64,000 nucleotides of DNA from Mesorhizobium sp. L-8-3 (lineage in GTDB: Bacteria; Pseudomonadota; Alphaproteobacteria; Rhizobiales; Rhizobiaceae): positions 1,610,501 through 1,674,500 of the forward strand of contig NZ_AP023262.1 in assembly GCF_016756615.1 (NCBI RefSeq), read 5' to 3'. The notes below the pieces were generated by a model. That model saw only the letters and a list, made by a program, of their open reading frames with translations. It did no database searches and was not told the DNA's origin. Every line of letters begins with the position of its first letter. The stretch's first letter is position 1. Below, in pieces: positions 1-7,882 of this stretch. Position numbers and translations under genes: made by a program.

Positions 1-491
1 GCGCTCGTGCGGTCGGTATAGCCGGGGGAGCCGCAAAATGTCGCGCCGTCGTCGATGCCTATGGTTTCGATGCATGCGTCGACTACAAGGCGGCGGATTT
101 CCTGGAGCAGCTCGATGCCGCATGTCCTGACGGGGTAGATGTCGGCTTCGAGAATGTGGGCGGCGACATCCTGCGCGCCGTCTACGACCGCATGAATCAG
201 GACGGGCGCGTGATCGTCTGCGGTCTGGTCTCGGAATACAGCCGCGACGACGGCTTCCTGCCTGGTCCCAGCCTCTGGCCCGCCGTCTACAAATCGCTGC
301 GGATCGAAGGCTTCCGGGCTTCCCGCTATTTCGACCGGATTCCGGAGTTCGTGTGCAAGGCGCTGGAATGGTCGCAAGCTGGCCTGTTCACGCACTGCGA
401 ACATATCACCGAGGGGATCGAGAACGCTCCCCAAGCCTTCATCGACATGTTGGCCGGGCGCCATTTCGGCAAGGCGATGGTCAAGATCTGA
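1..491 (+). CDS. NADP-dependent oxidoreductase, CurA-like MDR family (C-terminal part)
   Basis: The reading frame is open from the first bases of the window, so the N-terminus lies outside it. About 160 residues remain, covering the nucleotide-binding half of a zinc-independent medium-chain dehydrogenase/reductase. The glycine-rich turn (GIAGGAAKC) and the later ENVGGD and GRVIVCGLVSEYS stretches match NADPH-dependent alkenal/curcumin reductases, which reduce alpha,beta-unsaturated carbonyls. The C-terminus (AGRHFGKAMVKI) is typical and complete. The family call is good; the substrate is unknown. Confidence 0.85.
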   Translation, partial: ARAVGIAGGAAKCRAVVDAYGFDACVDYKAADFLEQLDAACPDGVDVGFENVGGDILRAVYDRMNQDGRVIVCGLVSEYSRDDGFLPGPSLWPAVYKSLRIEGFRASRYFDRIPEFVCKALEWSQAGLFTHCEHITEGIENAPQAFIDMLAGRHFGKAMVKI

Positions 492-828
492 GTCACATAT
501 CTCACGGCTTCGAGAGTTCGTTGTTTGGCAAGAGCAAACGCAGGGTCGCGTGCGAGAAGAAGGTCAGGCAAGGCAGAGAAGCCCTGCGGCCGCGTCTGGA
601 TGCCACAAACCCCCATGGCCCACGATGGGCCGCGCGCGGTCGAACAAGCCCTCGAAGTCCTTCGTCTTCCAGGTGGCTATCCGCGAGGATCGACGATCCC
701 AAGCAGCGTCCCATAGGCGCGATGGGTGGGTTTTACCACAACCGCGGGCACTCGCCGCACAAGGGGGTGTGAGCTGCTGAGGATTGACGGGCACGAGTGA
801 GGTATCAGTGCCCATTTCTGGTCTGAAA

Positions 829-852
829 TGGCGGAGCGGGAGGGATTCGAAC
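829..852 (-). other. tRNA-Ser 3'-end remnant, possible attachment site
   Basis: Read on the minus strand, these 24 nt match the end of an alphaproteobacterial tRNA-Ser: T-loop TTCGAAT, T-stem 3' strand CCCTC, acceptor strand CCGCTCC, discriminator G and CCA. Upstream of the T-loop the sequence no longer pairs: there is no GAGGG T-stem strand and no GGAGCGG 5' acceptor, so this is not a functional tRNA. A bare 3' tRNA end is the usual scar of an integrase attachment site. No integrase gene lies in the window. Confidence 0.45.
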
Positions 853-948
853 TGGACTTACGTCGAAAAGCTAGGCCGCTAACCGCGGAACAGCCACCTC
901 AACCAATCGCAGGAATCGGGTGTTGCGAGTCCCCGCAACCAAACCGAT

Positions 949-983
949 CGCAAACGGCCCGCCTTCCCGGCGGGCCGTTTGCG
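949..983. terminator. 15-bp perfect hairpin, probable intrinsic terminator
   Basis: CGCAAACGGCCCGCC and its exact complement flank a 5-nt loop (TTCCC). The A-rich left arm and T-rich right arm make it usable on either strand. No clear gene ends immediately beside it, so it may be the leftover terminator of a lost gene. Confidence 0.55.
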
Positions 984-1178
984 TTTGAACTGGTCGATAG
1001 GTGTTCCTGCGGTAAGCCTACGGTGGCGCGCTCGCGGAACGTCGCACCATCGTCCCGTCGACGGTTTCGCAGCGGATTGTCGAATCGCGGAAAAGGTGTA
1101 GCGCACCCGGTCCCGATCGGACAGGAAGCACGGCAAGGCAAGGCACAGGTCCTGCCTGCGACGCTGCCCGCCAAGCGC

Positions 1179-1412
1179 TTATGGCGCCGGCCGCGTGAAC
1201 AGCATGCGGAACAACTCCTCCGAACGCCGCAGGCCTTCGTCGGTCAGAACCACCGACTTCGCCTTGTTTGCCGGATTCATGATCAACCCCTTCTCGTACA
1301 AGCGATCCAGGACGTCCCAATCCAGCCCCCTCCAGGCGCGCCTGTCATCATGCAACGTCAACCAAAGCAGACCCAGGGCCGCATCATCGATTCTGTCGTT
1401 GTCGATCTCCAT
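1179..1412 (-). CDS. DUF6429 family protein
   Basis: A 77-residue protein with the features of DUF6429: an N-terminal DNDRIDDAALGLLWLTLHDD helix, a central tryptophan-rich WRGLDWDVLDRLYEKGLI segment and an AKSVVLTDEGLRRSEELFR C-terminal helix. The middle looks like a small winged-helix fold, but no biochemical role is established. AGAGGG lies 6 nt before the ATG. It stands alone between a hairpin and a pseudogene. Confidence 0.8.
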   Translation of the reverse strand: MEIDNDRIDDAALGLLWLTLHDDRRAWRGLDWDVLDRLYEKGLIMNPANKAKSVVLTDEGLRRSEELFRMLFTRPAP

Positions 1413-1710
1413 GCAAACCCTCTACGCGAAAAGCGGTGCCGCCCGCAGCCCTCGCCGGATGTTCGCCCAAATCCTGGCAACTCGGCAGCGCAGAATATTC
1501 CAGCAGCCCAGGCCATACCAGCGGTCGATGAAATCGGCCGCCGGAGGCGACGAAGGTGCGTTCGCGCCCCTTTGGCTCGAAAGCCGGGCAGGCAGGATGG
1601 GCCACATGTCCCGGAACGAGCGCTGAGAATCATCCGGGCGCGGCCGGATAGGCCAAGCCTGGTCCTGGACGCGGCATGTCAGCTCAGCGTCCTCGCGTCA
1701 TCCCTGTCGA
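1413..1710. other. Intergenic, no gene seen
   Basis: 298 bp between the DUF6429 gene and the end of the broken SRPBCC gene. No family-like reading frame, RNA gene or repeat was recognised. Confidence 0.5.
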
Positions 1711-2186
1711 TCAACTGTTTTCTGCCGCTGCATGGTAAGCCGCCAGCAGGTTGCCCCAGCCGCGTTCGGACTCGAAGACTTCGCGCGCCGTCCCGGCCTC
1801 CTCGCCCATGTTTTCGAGGAGCCGGTGCTCGAGGTCGACCCGAGTGCTCTCGCCGCCGAGCGCGGTGAAGCGAACATCGACCTCCGTCAACAGATTGGGA
1901 TCGAACTGCCAGTTCATGCCGATCCGCCAGGCAAGAAGCACCCGCGTCGGAGGCTCCCTGCCAGCACCTCGCCCCACTGGCACTCGCTGCCGTCCTCGCC
2001 GATCTCATACCAGCGCCCGCCGGTCCTCTGCTCCATGATCGCGTTCTTGATCGGCGACTTTCCGATCGAATGCGTGGCCGGCCACTATCGGCCGAACCCT
2101 GCGGTGAACACATCGAAGGCGCGCGCGATCGGCGCGTCGACCGTCACGGATTTCTTCACAGGCGCCGGCTTGATCACGACAGTCAT
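1711..2186 (-). pseudogene. SRPBCC/AHSA1-domain protein, broken by a stop codon and a frameshift
   Basis: Starting at the ATG that overlaps the ArsR stop codon, the frame encodes an AHSA1-type N-terminus (VKKSVTVDAPIARAFDVF). Codon 34 (2087-2085) is TAG where the family has Trp (the WW of a WWPATHS-like stretch). The frame then continues sensibly (SIGKSPIKNAIMEQRTGGRWYE) until about 1957. There one base is missing, so EPPTRVLLAWR and the rest of the domain, down to the stop at 1711, lie in another frame. Intact members are lipid or stress-ligand binding proteins often paired with ArsR regulators. Two independent lesions make a sequencing error unlikely. Confidence 0.85.
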
Positions 2187-2500
2187 GGCTTCTCCTCCTG
2201 AGTCAGGTTGATTTCCCGTTGGAAGGCTTCCAGGGCATCGCCCCACATGCGGTCGATCCATGCACGCATCAGCCCAAGTCCATGCGGGTCGAGGTGATAG
2301 ATATTGCTGGCCCCGCGCGCCTCGGCCCGAACGAGGGTGGCTTCCCGGAGCACCTTGAGGTGCTGCGAGACTGCCGGCTGCGACACCGGCAGCAGGTGGG
2401 TCAGTTCCGCGACCGAACGCGGTCTCTCTGCGAGCAGTTCAAAAACCCTGCGCCTTGTGGGGTCGGCCAGCGCCACCATGCCTGCATAATCATAATTCAT
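2183..2500 (-). CDS. ArsR-family transcriptional regulator
   Basis: A 105-residue winged-helix repressor: DPTRRRVFELL, a VSQPAVSQHLKVLREATLV recognition-helix region and an NIYHLDPHGL wing. It lacks the CxC metal site of ArsR/SmtB sensors and belongs to the subgroup that partners AHSA1/SRPBCC genes. Its stop overlaps the start of the dead SRPBCC gene in an ATGA arrangement, so the two were translationally coupled. A 13-bp palindrome lies at its start codon. The regulator itself looks intact although its presumed target is dead. Confidence 0.88.
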   Translation of the reverse strand: MNYDYAGMVALADPTRRRVFELLAERPRSVAELTHLLPVSQPAVSQHLKVLREATLVRAEARGASNIYHLDPHGLGLMRAWIDRMWGDALEAFQREINLTQEEKP

Positions 2501-2501
2501 A

Positions 2502-2514
2502 GCTTATGATAAGC
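2502..2514. promoter_or_regulatory. Palindrome at the arsR start, candidate operator
   Basis: GCTTAT-G-ATAAGC is a perfect palindrome directly 5' of the ArsR start codon, in an AT-rich patch that contrasts with the GC-rich surroundings. Small ArsR proteins commonly bind such sites to repress their own operon. Inferred from position and symmetry only. Confidence 0.4.
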
Positions 2515-2740
2515 ACATACTTATTATGTGCGCAAGGCGTATATGAGAGTCCTGATATATGTATGGTTCCCGCGCGGAAATATACCGAGCCAGGGGATTG
2601 ATATATCAGAACCGGGCCGCATATCCTCGCCCGACGCGGGGCGCTTCCGCCCTATCGCGGCTTCCTTCCCTGCTCGACTCTTTTGCGATCTTTTGGCCGC
2701 CACGGCCTCGAAGGGACGCGTCATGTCGAGCGCCGCGCAC

Positions 2741-2952
2741 CTCCTGGAAATCATCGAGGACCGGTACGAGAGGCGGTCCACCATCGTCACCAGCCAGGTG
2801 CCCGTCGATCACTGGTACGACATGATCGACATCCGACCATTGCCGATGCCATTCTCGACCGCCTCGTGCACAACGCTTACCGCATCGAACTCAGCGGCGA
2901 GGGCATGCGAAAGCGGCGCTCCGCGACCACTGCGGAAACGACCCTGGCTTGA
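2741..2952 (+). pseudogene. IS21-family istB (ATP-binding helper) C-terminal remnant
   Basis: Two frames together give the conserved end of Ist[20 protein letters not shown] and PVDHWYDMI in the first, then after a one-base loss near 2830 [20 protein letters not shown] and SGEGMRKRR in the second. IstB is the AAA+ helper of IS21 transposases. The Walker regions and the whole istA gene are missing, so only about 70 codons of a once longer element survive. The sequence downstream to about 3060 may be the rest of the element's right end, but no terminal repeat was identified. Confidence 0.8.
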
Positions 2953-3227
2953 CCGCGAACTGCGTTCCGGCCAAAACTCCAAACGGCCCATAGGCACGCC
3001 GACTGTCCGGCTTCAGATCGGAATCACCGTCCAGCATCACTGGAATACGCGCTCAGCCCAAGGCTTTCTATTTCCAGTCAGTGGACAGCGTCCAAGCCGA
3101 TCAAAGGAAGCAGAAGGAGCGGTGGAGCCGGGCACCCGCCGGAATGGCCAATGAGCCGTGATCGCGCGCCCCGCGCAGGCTGGGCCGCTCGTCCGTTCTG
3201 ACCGCGCCGCGCACCTGCCCCGGTCCG

Positions 3228-3971
3228 TCAGGCCTTGACGACCGCCGGAAAGGCATCGGGCCAGTAGTGGGAGTCCGGCAGCTGCCTCGCCCCGAACACC
3301 GCCTGGCCCACACGCACGGTCGTCGCGCCCTCCTCGATGGCAATCTCGAAATCCCCGGACATGCCCATGGAGAGTTCGGCGAGCGCCCCACTCTGCGGCG
3401 CGTCCTGCCGGGCCCGGTCGCGGACGGCGCGCAGCACACGAAAACAGCGGCGCACCTCATCCAAGTCAGGCGTGAAGCGCGCCAGCGTCATGAAGCCGCG
3501 TGGGCGAAGCGCGTCGAAGCGGGCGAGATCGGAAAGGAAGCCCGGTACCTCTTCCGGCGCGAGGCCGTATTTGCTGGCCTCGCCGGACGTGTTCACCTGA
3601 ACCAGAACGTCGAGCCCGCGGCCGAGATGCTGCAGGCGCTTCTCCAGCGCCACGGCGAGCGACAGCCGGTCGAGCGACTGTACCTCGTCGGAAAAACGCA
3701 GCACGTCCTTGACCTTGTTGCTCTGCAGATGGCCGATCATGCTCCAGCGGACGCGCTCGCCGGCGAGCGCTTCGGCCTTGCCCCATCCTTCCTGGACCTT
3801 GTTCTCGCCGAGATCCCGCTGGCCGGCGGCAATCGCTTCGCGCACCCGCTCGGGCGGCACGGTCTTGGTCACGAGGACCAGCCGCACCGCGTCGGGAGTG
3901 CGGCCTGAGCGCGCCGCCGCATCGCCGATCCGGCCACGCAGCCTGGTCAGATTGTCGGCAATGCTGCTCAT
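3228..3971 (-). CDS. YggS-family PLP-binding protein (first copy)
   Basis: A 247-residue member of the YggS/PROSC family, alanine-racemase-like TIM barrels that bind pyridoxal phosphate and buffer vitamin B6 pools. Visible marks are the PLP lysine (LVLVTKT, Lys36), RDLGENKVQEGWGK, WSMIGHLQSNKVKDV, VLVQVNTSGEASKYG and the phosphate-binding end LSMGMSGDFEIAIEEGATTV. The ATG at 3971 starts a typical N-terminus. It is the last gene of a three-gene minus-strand operon. A second, shorter paralogue lies at 19885-20547; this copy diverges more (SGEASKYG). Confidence 0.9.
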   Translation of the reverse strand: MSSIADNLTRLRGRIGDAAARSGRTPDAVRLVLVTKTVPPERVREAIAAGQRDLGENKVQEGWGKAEALAGERVRWSMIGHLQSNKVKDVLRFSDEVQSLDRLSLAVALEKRLQHLGRGLDVLVQVNTSGEASKYGLAPEEVPGFLSDLARFDALRPRGFMTLARFTPDLDEVRRCFRVLRAVRDRARQDAPQSGALAELSMGMSGDFEIAIEEGATTVRVGQAVFGARQLPDSHYWPDAFPAVVKA

Positions 3972-4006
3972 GGCTTTATTTCCGTCGTCCTTCCGCATCG
4001 CCCGTT

Positions 4007-4708
4007 TCAGGCATCCAGCCCTTCGAGCCATTCCGTGAACATGGCGCGCGCCGCCTTGCGCAGCGCGGGACCGAAACGGGCCGCATCGGCGCGGATGGTG
4101 CGTGGGTCGATGCCTGATGCCGCAAGCTCGGCCGCGTGGCCGATCAGCCAGCGCTCCAGGCCCGTGCAAGCCTGCGCCTCGGCATGGAACTGCAGGGCAA
4201 GTACGTTTGGGCCCAGCGCGAAGGCCTGGTTCGCACAGGCAGCCGTCGCCGCGAGATGAGACGCTCCGTCGGGGATGGCGAAGGCATCGCCGTGCCAGTG
4301 CAGCACCGCGGTGCCTTCGAGATGCCGAAGCGGACCGGCGCTACCCGCCGCCGTCAGGGCAAGCTCCGAAAAGCCGATTTCCTTGAGGCTGGTGGGCGCC
4401 ACCCGGGCGCCGAGCGCCGCGGCGATCAGCTGGGCGCCCAGGCAGATGCCGAAGGTCGGGCGTCCGGCGGCGAGCCGCATTGCCAGCATGTCCTTCTCGA
4501 GGTCGAGGAAAGGATAGGCGTCGGCGTCATAGACCCCGACCGGGCCGCCAAGCACCACGAGCAGGTCCGGCCTCAGCGGATCGATGGCCGACAGATCGAC
4601 CACGCCGACGTCGTGATAAAGAAGCTTGTAGCCTGCCCCGGCCAGGACCGCCTCAAGCGTGCCGAGATCCTCGAAATGGACGTGCCTGATCGCTACCGCC
4701 GTCTTCAT
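4007..4708 (-). CDS. Class I glutamine amidotransferase-like protein
   Basis: A 233-residue stand-alone GATase1 domain of the GMP-synthase type. The nucleophile elbow FGICLGAQ contains Cys89, and LQFHAE supplies His175 and Glu177, completing the Cys-His-Glu triad; the oxyanion strand LVVLGGPVGVY precedes it. No synthase domain is fused, so the ammonia acceptor or gamma-glutamyl substrate is unknown. It lies 15 nt downstream of a thioredoxin-like gene and 35 nt upstream of the yggS-like gene, all on the minus strand. Confidence 0.88.
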   Translation of the reverse strand: MKTAVAIRHVHFEDLGTLEAVLAGAGYKLLYHDVGVVDLSAIDPLRPDLLVVLGGPVGVYDADAYPFLDLEKDMLAMRLAAGRPTFGICLGAQLIAAALGARVAPTSLKEIGFSELALTAAGSAGPLRHLEGTAVLHWHGDAFAIPDGASHLAATAACANQAFALGPNVLALQFHAEAQACTGLERWLIGHAAELAASGIDPRTIRADAARFGPALRKAARAMFTEWLEGLDA

Positions 4709-4723
4709 CGCTCGCCCCTGCCG

Positions 4724-4960
4724 TCAGCGCAGCGCCGACAGGTCCGCCCCGTGATTGATGTGATAGAAATTGCCGTCGATCACGAAGGCCGGAACCGACC
4801 TGACGCCGGCCGCCTGCGCCTCGGCGATGCGTGTCTTGTCCTGCCCGAGATGGACCACATCGACATCGTAGAATTTGCTGTCCAGTGCGGTGGCAAAACG
4901 GCGTTCCGCATCGACGCAGACGGCACAACCAGCATGGTGGAAGACGGCTTTCTCGGCCAT
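4724..4960 (-). CDS. Small thioredoxin/glutaredoxin-like protein
   Basis: 78 residues, the minimal glutaredoxin size. It has a Cys12-Ala-Val-Cys15 redox pair after a short first strand and a cis-proline segment (RSVPAFVIDG, Pro57), so it is probably a cytosolic disulfide reductase. It is the first gene of the operon with the amidotransferase and yggS-like genes and is divergent from the MocR-type regulator, with only about 110 bp between the two starts, so shared control is likely. Confidence 0.8.
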   Translation of the reverse strand: MAEKAVFHHAGCAVCVDAERRFATALDSKFYDVDVVHLGQDKTRIAEAQAAGVRSVPAFVIDGNFYHINHGADLSALR

Positions 4961-5073
4961 TTCAAATCCTCCTTGGGTTTTCCGCGGCGGGCTTGCCGCG
5001 GCACAGGCAACATGCGATAGCCCTTCGCCGGCTGGTCCAAAAGGTCCGGTTTCGCCAAACGAGGTAGGCCGGT

Positions 5074-6507
5074 TTGATCAGGGGCAATGCCATCGCGATC
5101 GAGCTGAAGGGAGACGGCAGGCAGGCCGTGTTCCTCGAGCTCGCCGCCGCGATCGTGACCGAAATCGAGCGGGGCCGGCTGAAGCCGGGCGATCCGCTCC
5201 CCGGGACGCGTGGGCTGGCGAGAAGCCTTGGTCTCAATCGCAATACGGTGGACGCCGCCTATCACGAGCTTCTCATGCAAGGTTGGCTGGTCGCCGAACC
5301 GTCGCGTGGCACCTTCGTCGCGCATGACCTGCCCGAGCTGAGCGCGGCTGCGGGGCGCGGGCGCCGCGCGGTCCCAGTGGAAACAAGGGCCACGACGCCG
5401 AGGCCGACGATCAACTTCTGCGACGGGTCGCCCGATCCGAGGCTGCTTCCATCGGCGGATCTCGCCCGGGCGTTTCGTCGGGCGCTCGCCGCACCGGCTT
5501 TCCTCGCAGCCGGGTCCTATGGCGATGTCAGGGGCAGCCCTGCGCTCCGGCAGGCCCTGGCCGGCTATCTTGGGGATGAGCGCGGGCTCGTCATCTCGGC
5601 CGACGAGGTGCTGGTCACGCGCGGCAGCCAGATGGCGCTCTTTCTCGCGGCCAGTGCCGCCCTGGAGCCCGGGCAGACGATCGCCGTCGAAGTCCCGGGC
5701 TATCCGCTGGCCTGGGCGGCATTCCGCGCCGCCGGGGCACGGATCGTCGGAATTCCGGTCGACGGCGGCGGCCTCGATATCGGGCGGCTGTCGGAGCTTG
5801 CGCTGAGTGAGCCGGGGCTGAAGGCCGTCTACGCCACGCCGCATCACCAGTATCCGACCACGGTGACGCTCGGCGCCGGCCGTCGGCTGAAGCTGATGGA
5901 GATCGCCCGTCGCCATGGCCTCACCGTCATCGAGGACGACTATGACCACGAATACCGCTTCGACGGTCGTCCCGTCCTGCCGCTCGCCGCACGTGCGGAC
6001 CAGGAGCTTCGCGTGGTCTATGTCGGCTCGCTTTCCAAATTGCTCGCACCAGGCATAAGGGTCGGCTACGCGGTGGCGAGCGGTGCCCTCCTGCAGCGCA
6101 TGGCGGATCGGCGCGAGGCGATCGACCGGCAGGGCGACCAGCCGCTGGAACAGGCGCTCGCCGCGCTGATCGAGGATGGAACGATGCGCCGGCATGCGCG
6201 CAAGGCGCGGCGCATCTATGCCGAGCGGCGGGCCTGTCTGGCCGGGCTGCTGACGGAGGCGCTCGGCGACAAGGTGTCCTTCACAGTTCCCGCCGGCGGT
6301 CTGGCGCTCTGGCTGCGGCTGGAGCAAGGCCTGAGCGCCGAGAGCTGGGCGGGCAAGGCTGCAGCGCTCGGCCTCTCCGTCATGCCGGGCATCCGCTTCG
6401 CTCTCGATCCGGCCAATCCGCCGGAAGCCTTCCGCGTCGGTTTCGGCAGCCTGAACGCAACTGAGCTGAAGCACGCCGTCGAGCTGCTCGCAAGCGCCTG
6501 TCCCTGA
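5074..6507 (+). CDS. MocR/PdxR-family regulator (GntR helix-turn-helix fused to aminotransferase)
   Basis: 477 residues. Residues about 15-85 form a GntR winged helix (GDPLPGTRGLARSLGLNRNTV). Residues about 110-477 form a fold-type-I aminotransferase domain with VIEDDYDHEYRFDG and the PLP lysine in VGSLSKLLAPGIRVGY (Lys322). Such proteins sense PLP or PLP adducts and usually control a divergent operon. Here that is the thioredoxin-like/GATase/YggS operon, which itself contains a PLP-binding protein. The start used is TTG at 5074, preceded by GAGGTAGG; the nearest downstream ATG is out of frame. Confidence 0.9.
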   Translation: MIRGNAIAIELKGDGRQAVFLELAAAIVTEIERGRLKPGDPLPGTRGLARSLGLNRNTVDAAYHELLMQGWLVAEPSRGTFVAHDLPELSAAAGRGRRAVPVETRATTPRPTINFCDGSPDPRLLPSADLARAFRRALAAPAFLAAGSYGDVRGSPALRQALAGYLGDERGLVISADEVLVTRGSQMALFLAASAALEPGQTIAVEVPGYPLAWAAFRAAGARIVGIPVDGGGLDIGRLSELALSEPGLKAVYATPHHQYPTTVTLGAGRRLKLMEIARRHGLTVIEDDYDHEYRFDGRPVLPLAARADQELRVVYVGSLSKLLAPGIRVGYAVASGALLQRMADRREAIDRQGDQPLEQALAALIEDGTMRRHARKARRIYAERRACLAGLLTEALGDKVSFTVPAGGLALWLRLEQGLSAESWAGKAAALGLSVMPGIRFALDPANPPEAFRVGFGSLNATELKHAVELLASACP

Positions 6508-6563
6508 GCCGCGTCTCCCGAAGGAGTGCAGCGGTTCCGGGAAATGACATGGGCGCGCGGGGC

Positions 6564-6594
6564 CTGTCAGCTCCTGACAGACTGCTGTCAGGAG
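6564..6594. promoter_or_regulatory. Palindromic operator upstream of the DUF1127-pfpI genes
   Basis: CTCCTGACAG-N4-CTGTCAGGAG (6571-6594) is a perfect 10-bp inverted repeat. A third half-site, CTGTCAG (6564-6570), sits in front of it, giving three half-sites in a row. It lies 42 bp before the DUF1127 start. The same palindrome recurs at 7410-7433, in front of the operon encoding a WYL regulator. No T-run follows, so it does not look like a terminator. Inferred to be the YafY-type regulator's binding site. Confidence 0.75.
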
Positions 6595-6635
6595 CGGTGT
6601 GCGATAGTGCTGCCGTAACGTCAGGGAGACTTGTC

Positions 6636-6803
6636 ATGAACGCTTTGAATCCGATCGGGATCGCCCGCGACTATTTCCACCGGATAAGGCGGATGCGCGA
6701 GGAGATTCGCACCGAGCAGCTCATCAGCTCGCTGCCCAGGGAAATCCGCAAAGACATCGGCTGGCCAGACGCCTATGCCGCCCGTCGCGCACGGCGCGCC
6801 TGA
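6636..6803 (+). CDS. DUF1127 family small protein
   Basis: 55 residues, basic, with the DUF1127 signature near the C-terminus: a LPREIRKDIGW helix after an arginine-rich RIRRMREEIRTEQL helix. DUF1127 proteins are small RNA-binding or phosphate-homeostasis-linked proteins in alphaproteobacteria; this member's role is unknown. GGGAG lies 9 nt before the ATG. It overlaps or abuts the pfpI-like gene and is preceded by the operator at 6564-6594. Confidence 0.82.
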   Translation: MNALNPIGIARDYFHRIRRMREEIRTEQLISSLPREIRKDIGWPDAYAARRARRA

Positions 6804-6813
6804 GCGGAACGGG

Positions 6814-7416
6814 ATGCCGGCCATGGCGTCGAAGACAATCGGCTTCGTCTTCATCGATCGCTTCGCCGATTGGGAATACGGTCTGCTGGCCGCGTCCGCG
6901 GTCGAGTGGTTCGGCGCCAGCACCCTTTCGCTTTCGCCTTCCGGAGAGCAGGTGGTGTCGGCGAGCGGTTTCCGCCTCGTCCCGGACCTGTGTCTCGATG
7001 CCGGCGAGAATCGCGATCTCGACGCAATCGCGGTGGTGGGCTCCGAACTGTGGCCGACCGCCGAGGCGCCCGACATATCGGCGCTTATCAAGGCCGTCGT
7101 CGCGCGCGGCGGAGTCGTCGGCGGTATCTGTGCCGGCACCCTGCCGCTGGCGCGCGCCGGCCTGTTCGCCGCGGCCCGCCACACCAGCAACGGTCGTTCC
7201 TGGCTACTGGAGAAGCTACCGGGCTATGCGGGCGCCGCGCTATACCAGGACGTGCCGCATGCCGTCGCCGACAGGAACGTGGTGTCTGCGCCCGGTTCCG
7301 CACCTGGAACCTTTGCGCATCGATATCTTGAGACGCTGTTTCCGGAAGAAGAAGCGCAGCTCGCGCACATGCCGACCATCTTTGCCAGGGAGTACGTCTC
7401 CCGCCAATCCTCCTGA
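6814..7416 (+). CDS. DJ-1/PfpI-family protein
   Basis: About 195-200 residues of the DJ-1/PfpI fold. The conserved early acid is in FADWEYG and the nucleophile elbow is VGGICAGTLPLARAG (Cys about 103). Families with this fold include glyoxalases, deglycases and chaperone-like stress proteins. An adjacent VOC (glyoxalase-fold) gene and a common operator suggest a role in carbonyl or electrophile stress. ATGs at 6814 and 6823 are both possible, with no strong SD for either. The stop codon lies inside the next operator. Confidence 0.85.
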   Translation: MPAMASKTIGFVFIDRFADWEYGLLAASAVEWFGASTLSLSPSGEQVVSASGFRLVPDLCLDAGENRDLDAIAVVGSELWPTAEAPDISALIKAVVARGGVVGGICAGTLPLARAGLFAAARHTSNGRSWLLEKLPGYAGAALYQDVPHAVADRNVVSAPGSAPGTFAHRYLETLFPEEEAQLAHMPTIFAREYVSRQSS

Positions 7417-7433
7417 CAGAATGCTGTCAGGAG
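7410..7433. promoter_or_regulatory. Second copy of the palindromic operator, upstream of VOC-yafY
   Basis: CTCCTGACAG-AATG-CTGTCAGGAG, with arms identical to those at 6571-6594 and a spacer of the same length. It overlaps the pfpI stop codon and lies 39 bp before the VOC start. Because the third gene of this operon is the WYL regulator, the site is probably autoregulatory. Confidence 0.78.
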
Positions 7434-7472
7434 AATCATGCGACAGATGCAGTCCGAAGAGGAGACCATGCG

Positions 7473-7841
7473 ATGACGTCATACGTGCCCGCCCGCGCAT
7501 CGGCCTGGTTCGAGATACCGGTGCGCGACCTCGATCGGGCGCGCGCGTTCTACGGCGCCGTGCTGCAGACCGAGATCCCCGTCATCGAGGGTGATCCCAA
7601 TCCGATCGCCATCTTTCCGAGCGAGGACGAGAAACTGGCCGGTCATCTCTATCCGGGCAAGCCGGCCGGGGACGGGACGGGGCCCACGGTCCACCTTTTC
7701 GTCGCCGCGCCGCTCGAGAGCGCCATGGAACGCGTGAAGGAGAATGGCGGCCAGGTGGTTTCGCCGATCCTTGCTGTGCCTTCAGGCAGTTTCGTCTATT
7801 GTATCGACCCCGACGGCAACAGCTTCGGGTTGTTCGTCTGA
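7473..7841 (+). CDS. VOC-family protein (glyoxalase/dioxygenase fold)
   Basis: 122 residues, two beta-alpha-beta-beta-beta modules: RASAWFEIPVRDLDRARAFYGAVL and a C-terminal SFVYCIDPDGNSFGLFV. Proteins of this kind neighbour YafY/WYL regulators in many proteobacteria, but the substrate is unknown. GAGGAG precedes the ATG. First gene of the VOC / conserved protein / regulator operon. Confidence 0.88.
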   Translation: MTSYVPARASAWFEIPVRDLDRARAFYGAVLQTEIPVIEGDPNPIAIFPSEDEKLAGHLYPGKPAGDGTGPTVHLFVAAPLESAMERVKENGGQVVSPILAVPSGSFVYCIDPDGNSFGLFV

Positions 7842-7882
7842 GCGGCGGAGCCGGATTCCGGCCGAAGTCGAAGGCTTGGACC

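Larger units (their letters stand above)
492..1178. other. 687-bp intergenic stretch without a convincing gene
   Basis: Several frames are open here only because of the high GC content; none has a family-like composition or a good ribosome binding site. The stretch contains a tRNA-Ser 3'-end copy near 829 and a strong hairpin at 949-983, both listed separately. It sits next to a pseudogene and an IS remnant, consistent with an eroding accessory region. Confidence 0.6.

Noticed and set aside
4780-6474. Long minus-strand frame opposite the MocR-type regulator
   Set aside because: Antisense shadow; the plus-strand protein has clear GntR and aminotransferase motifs.
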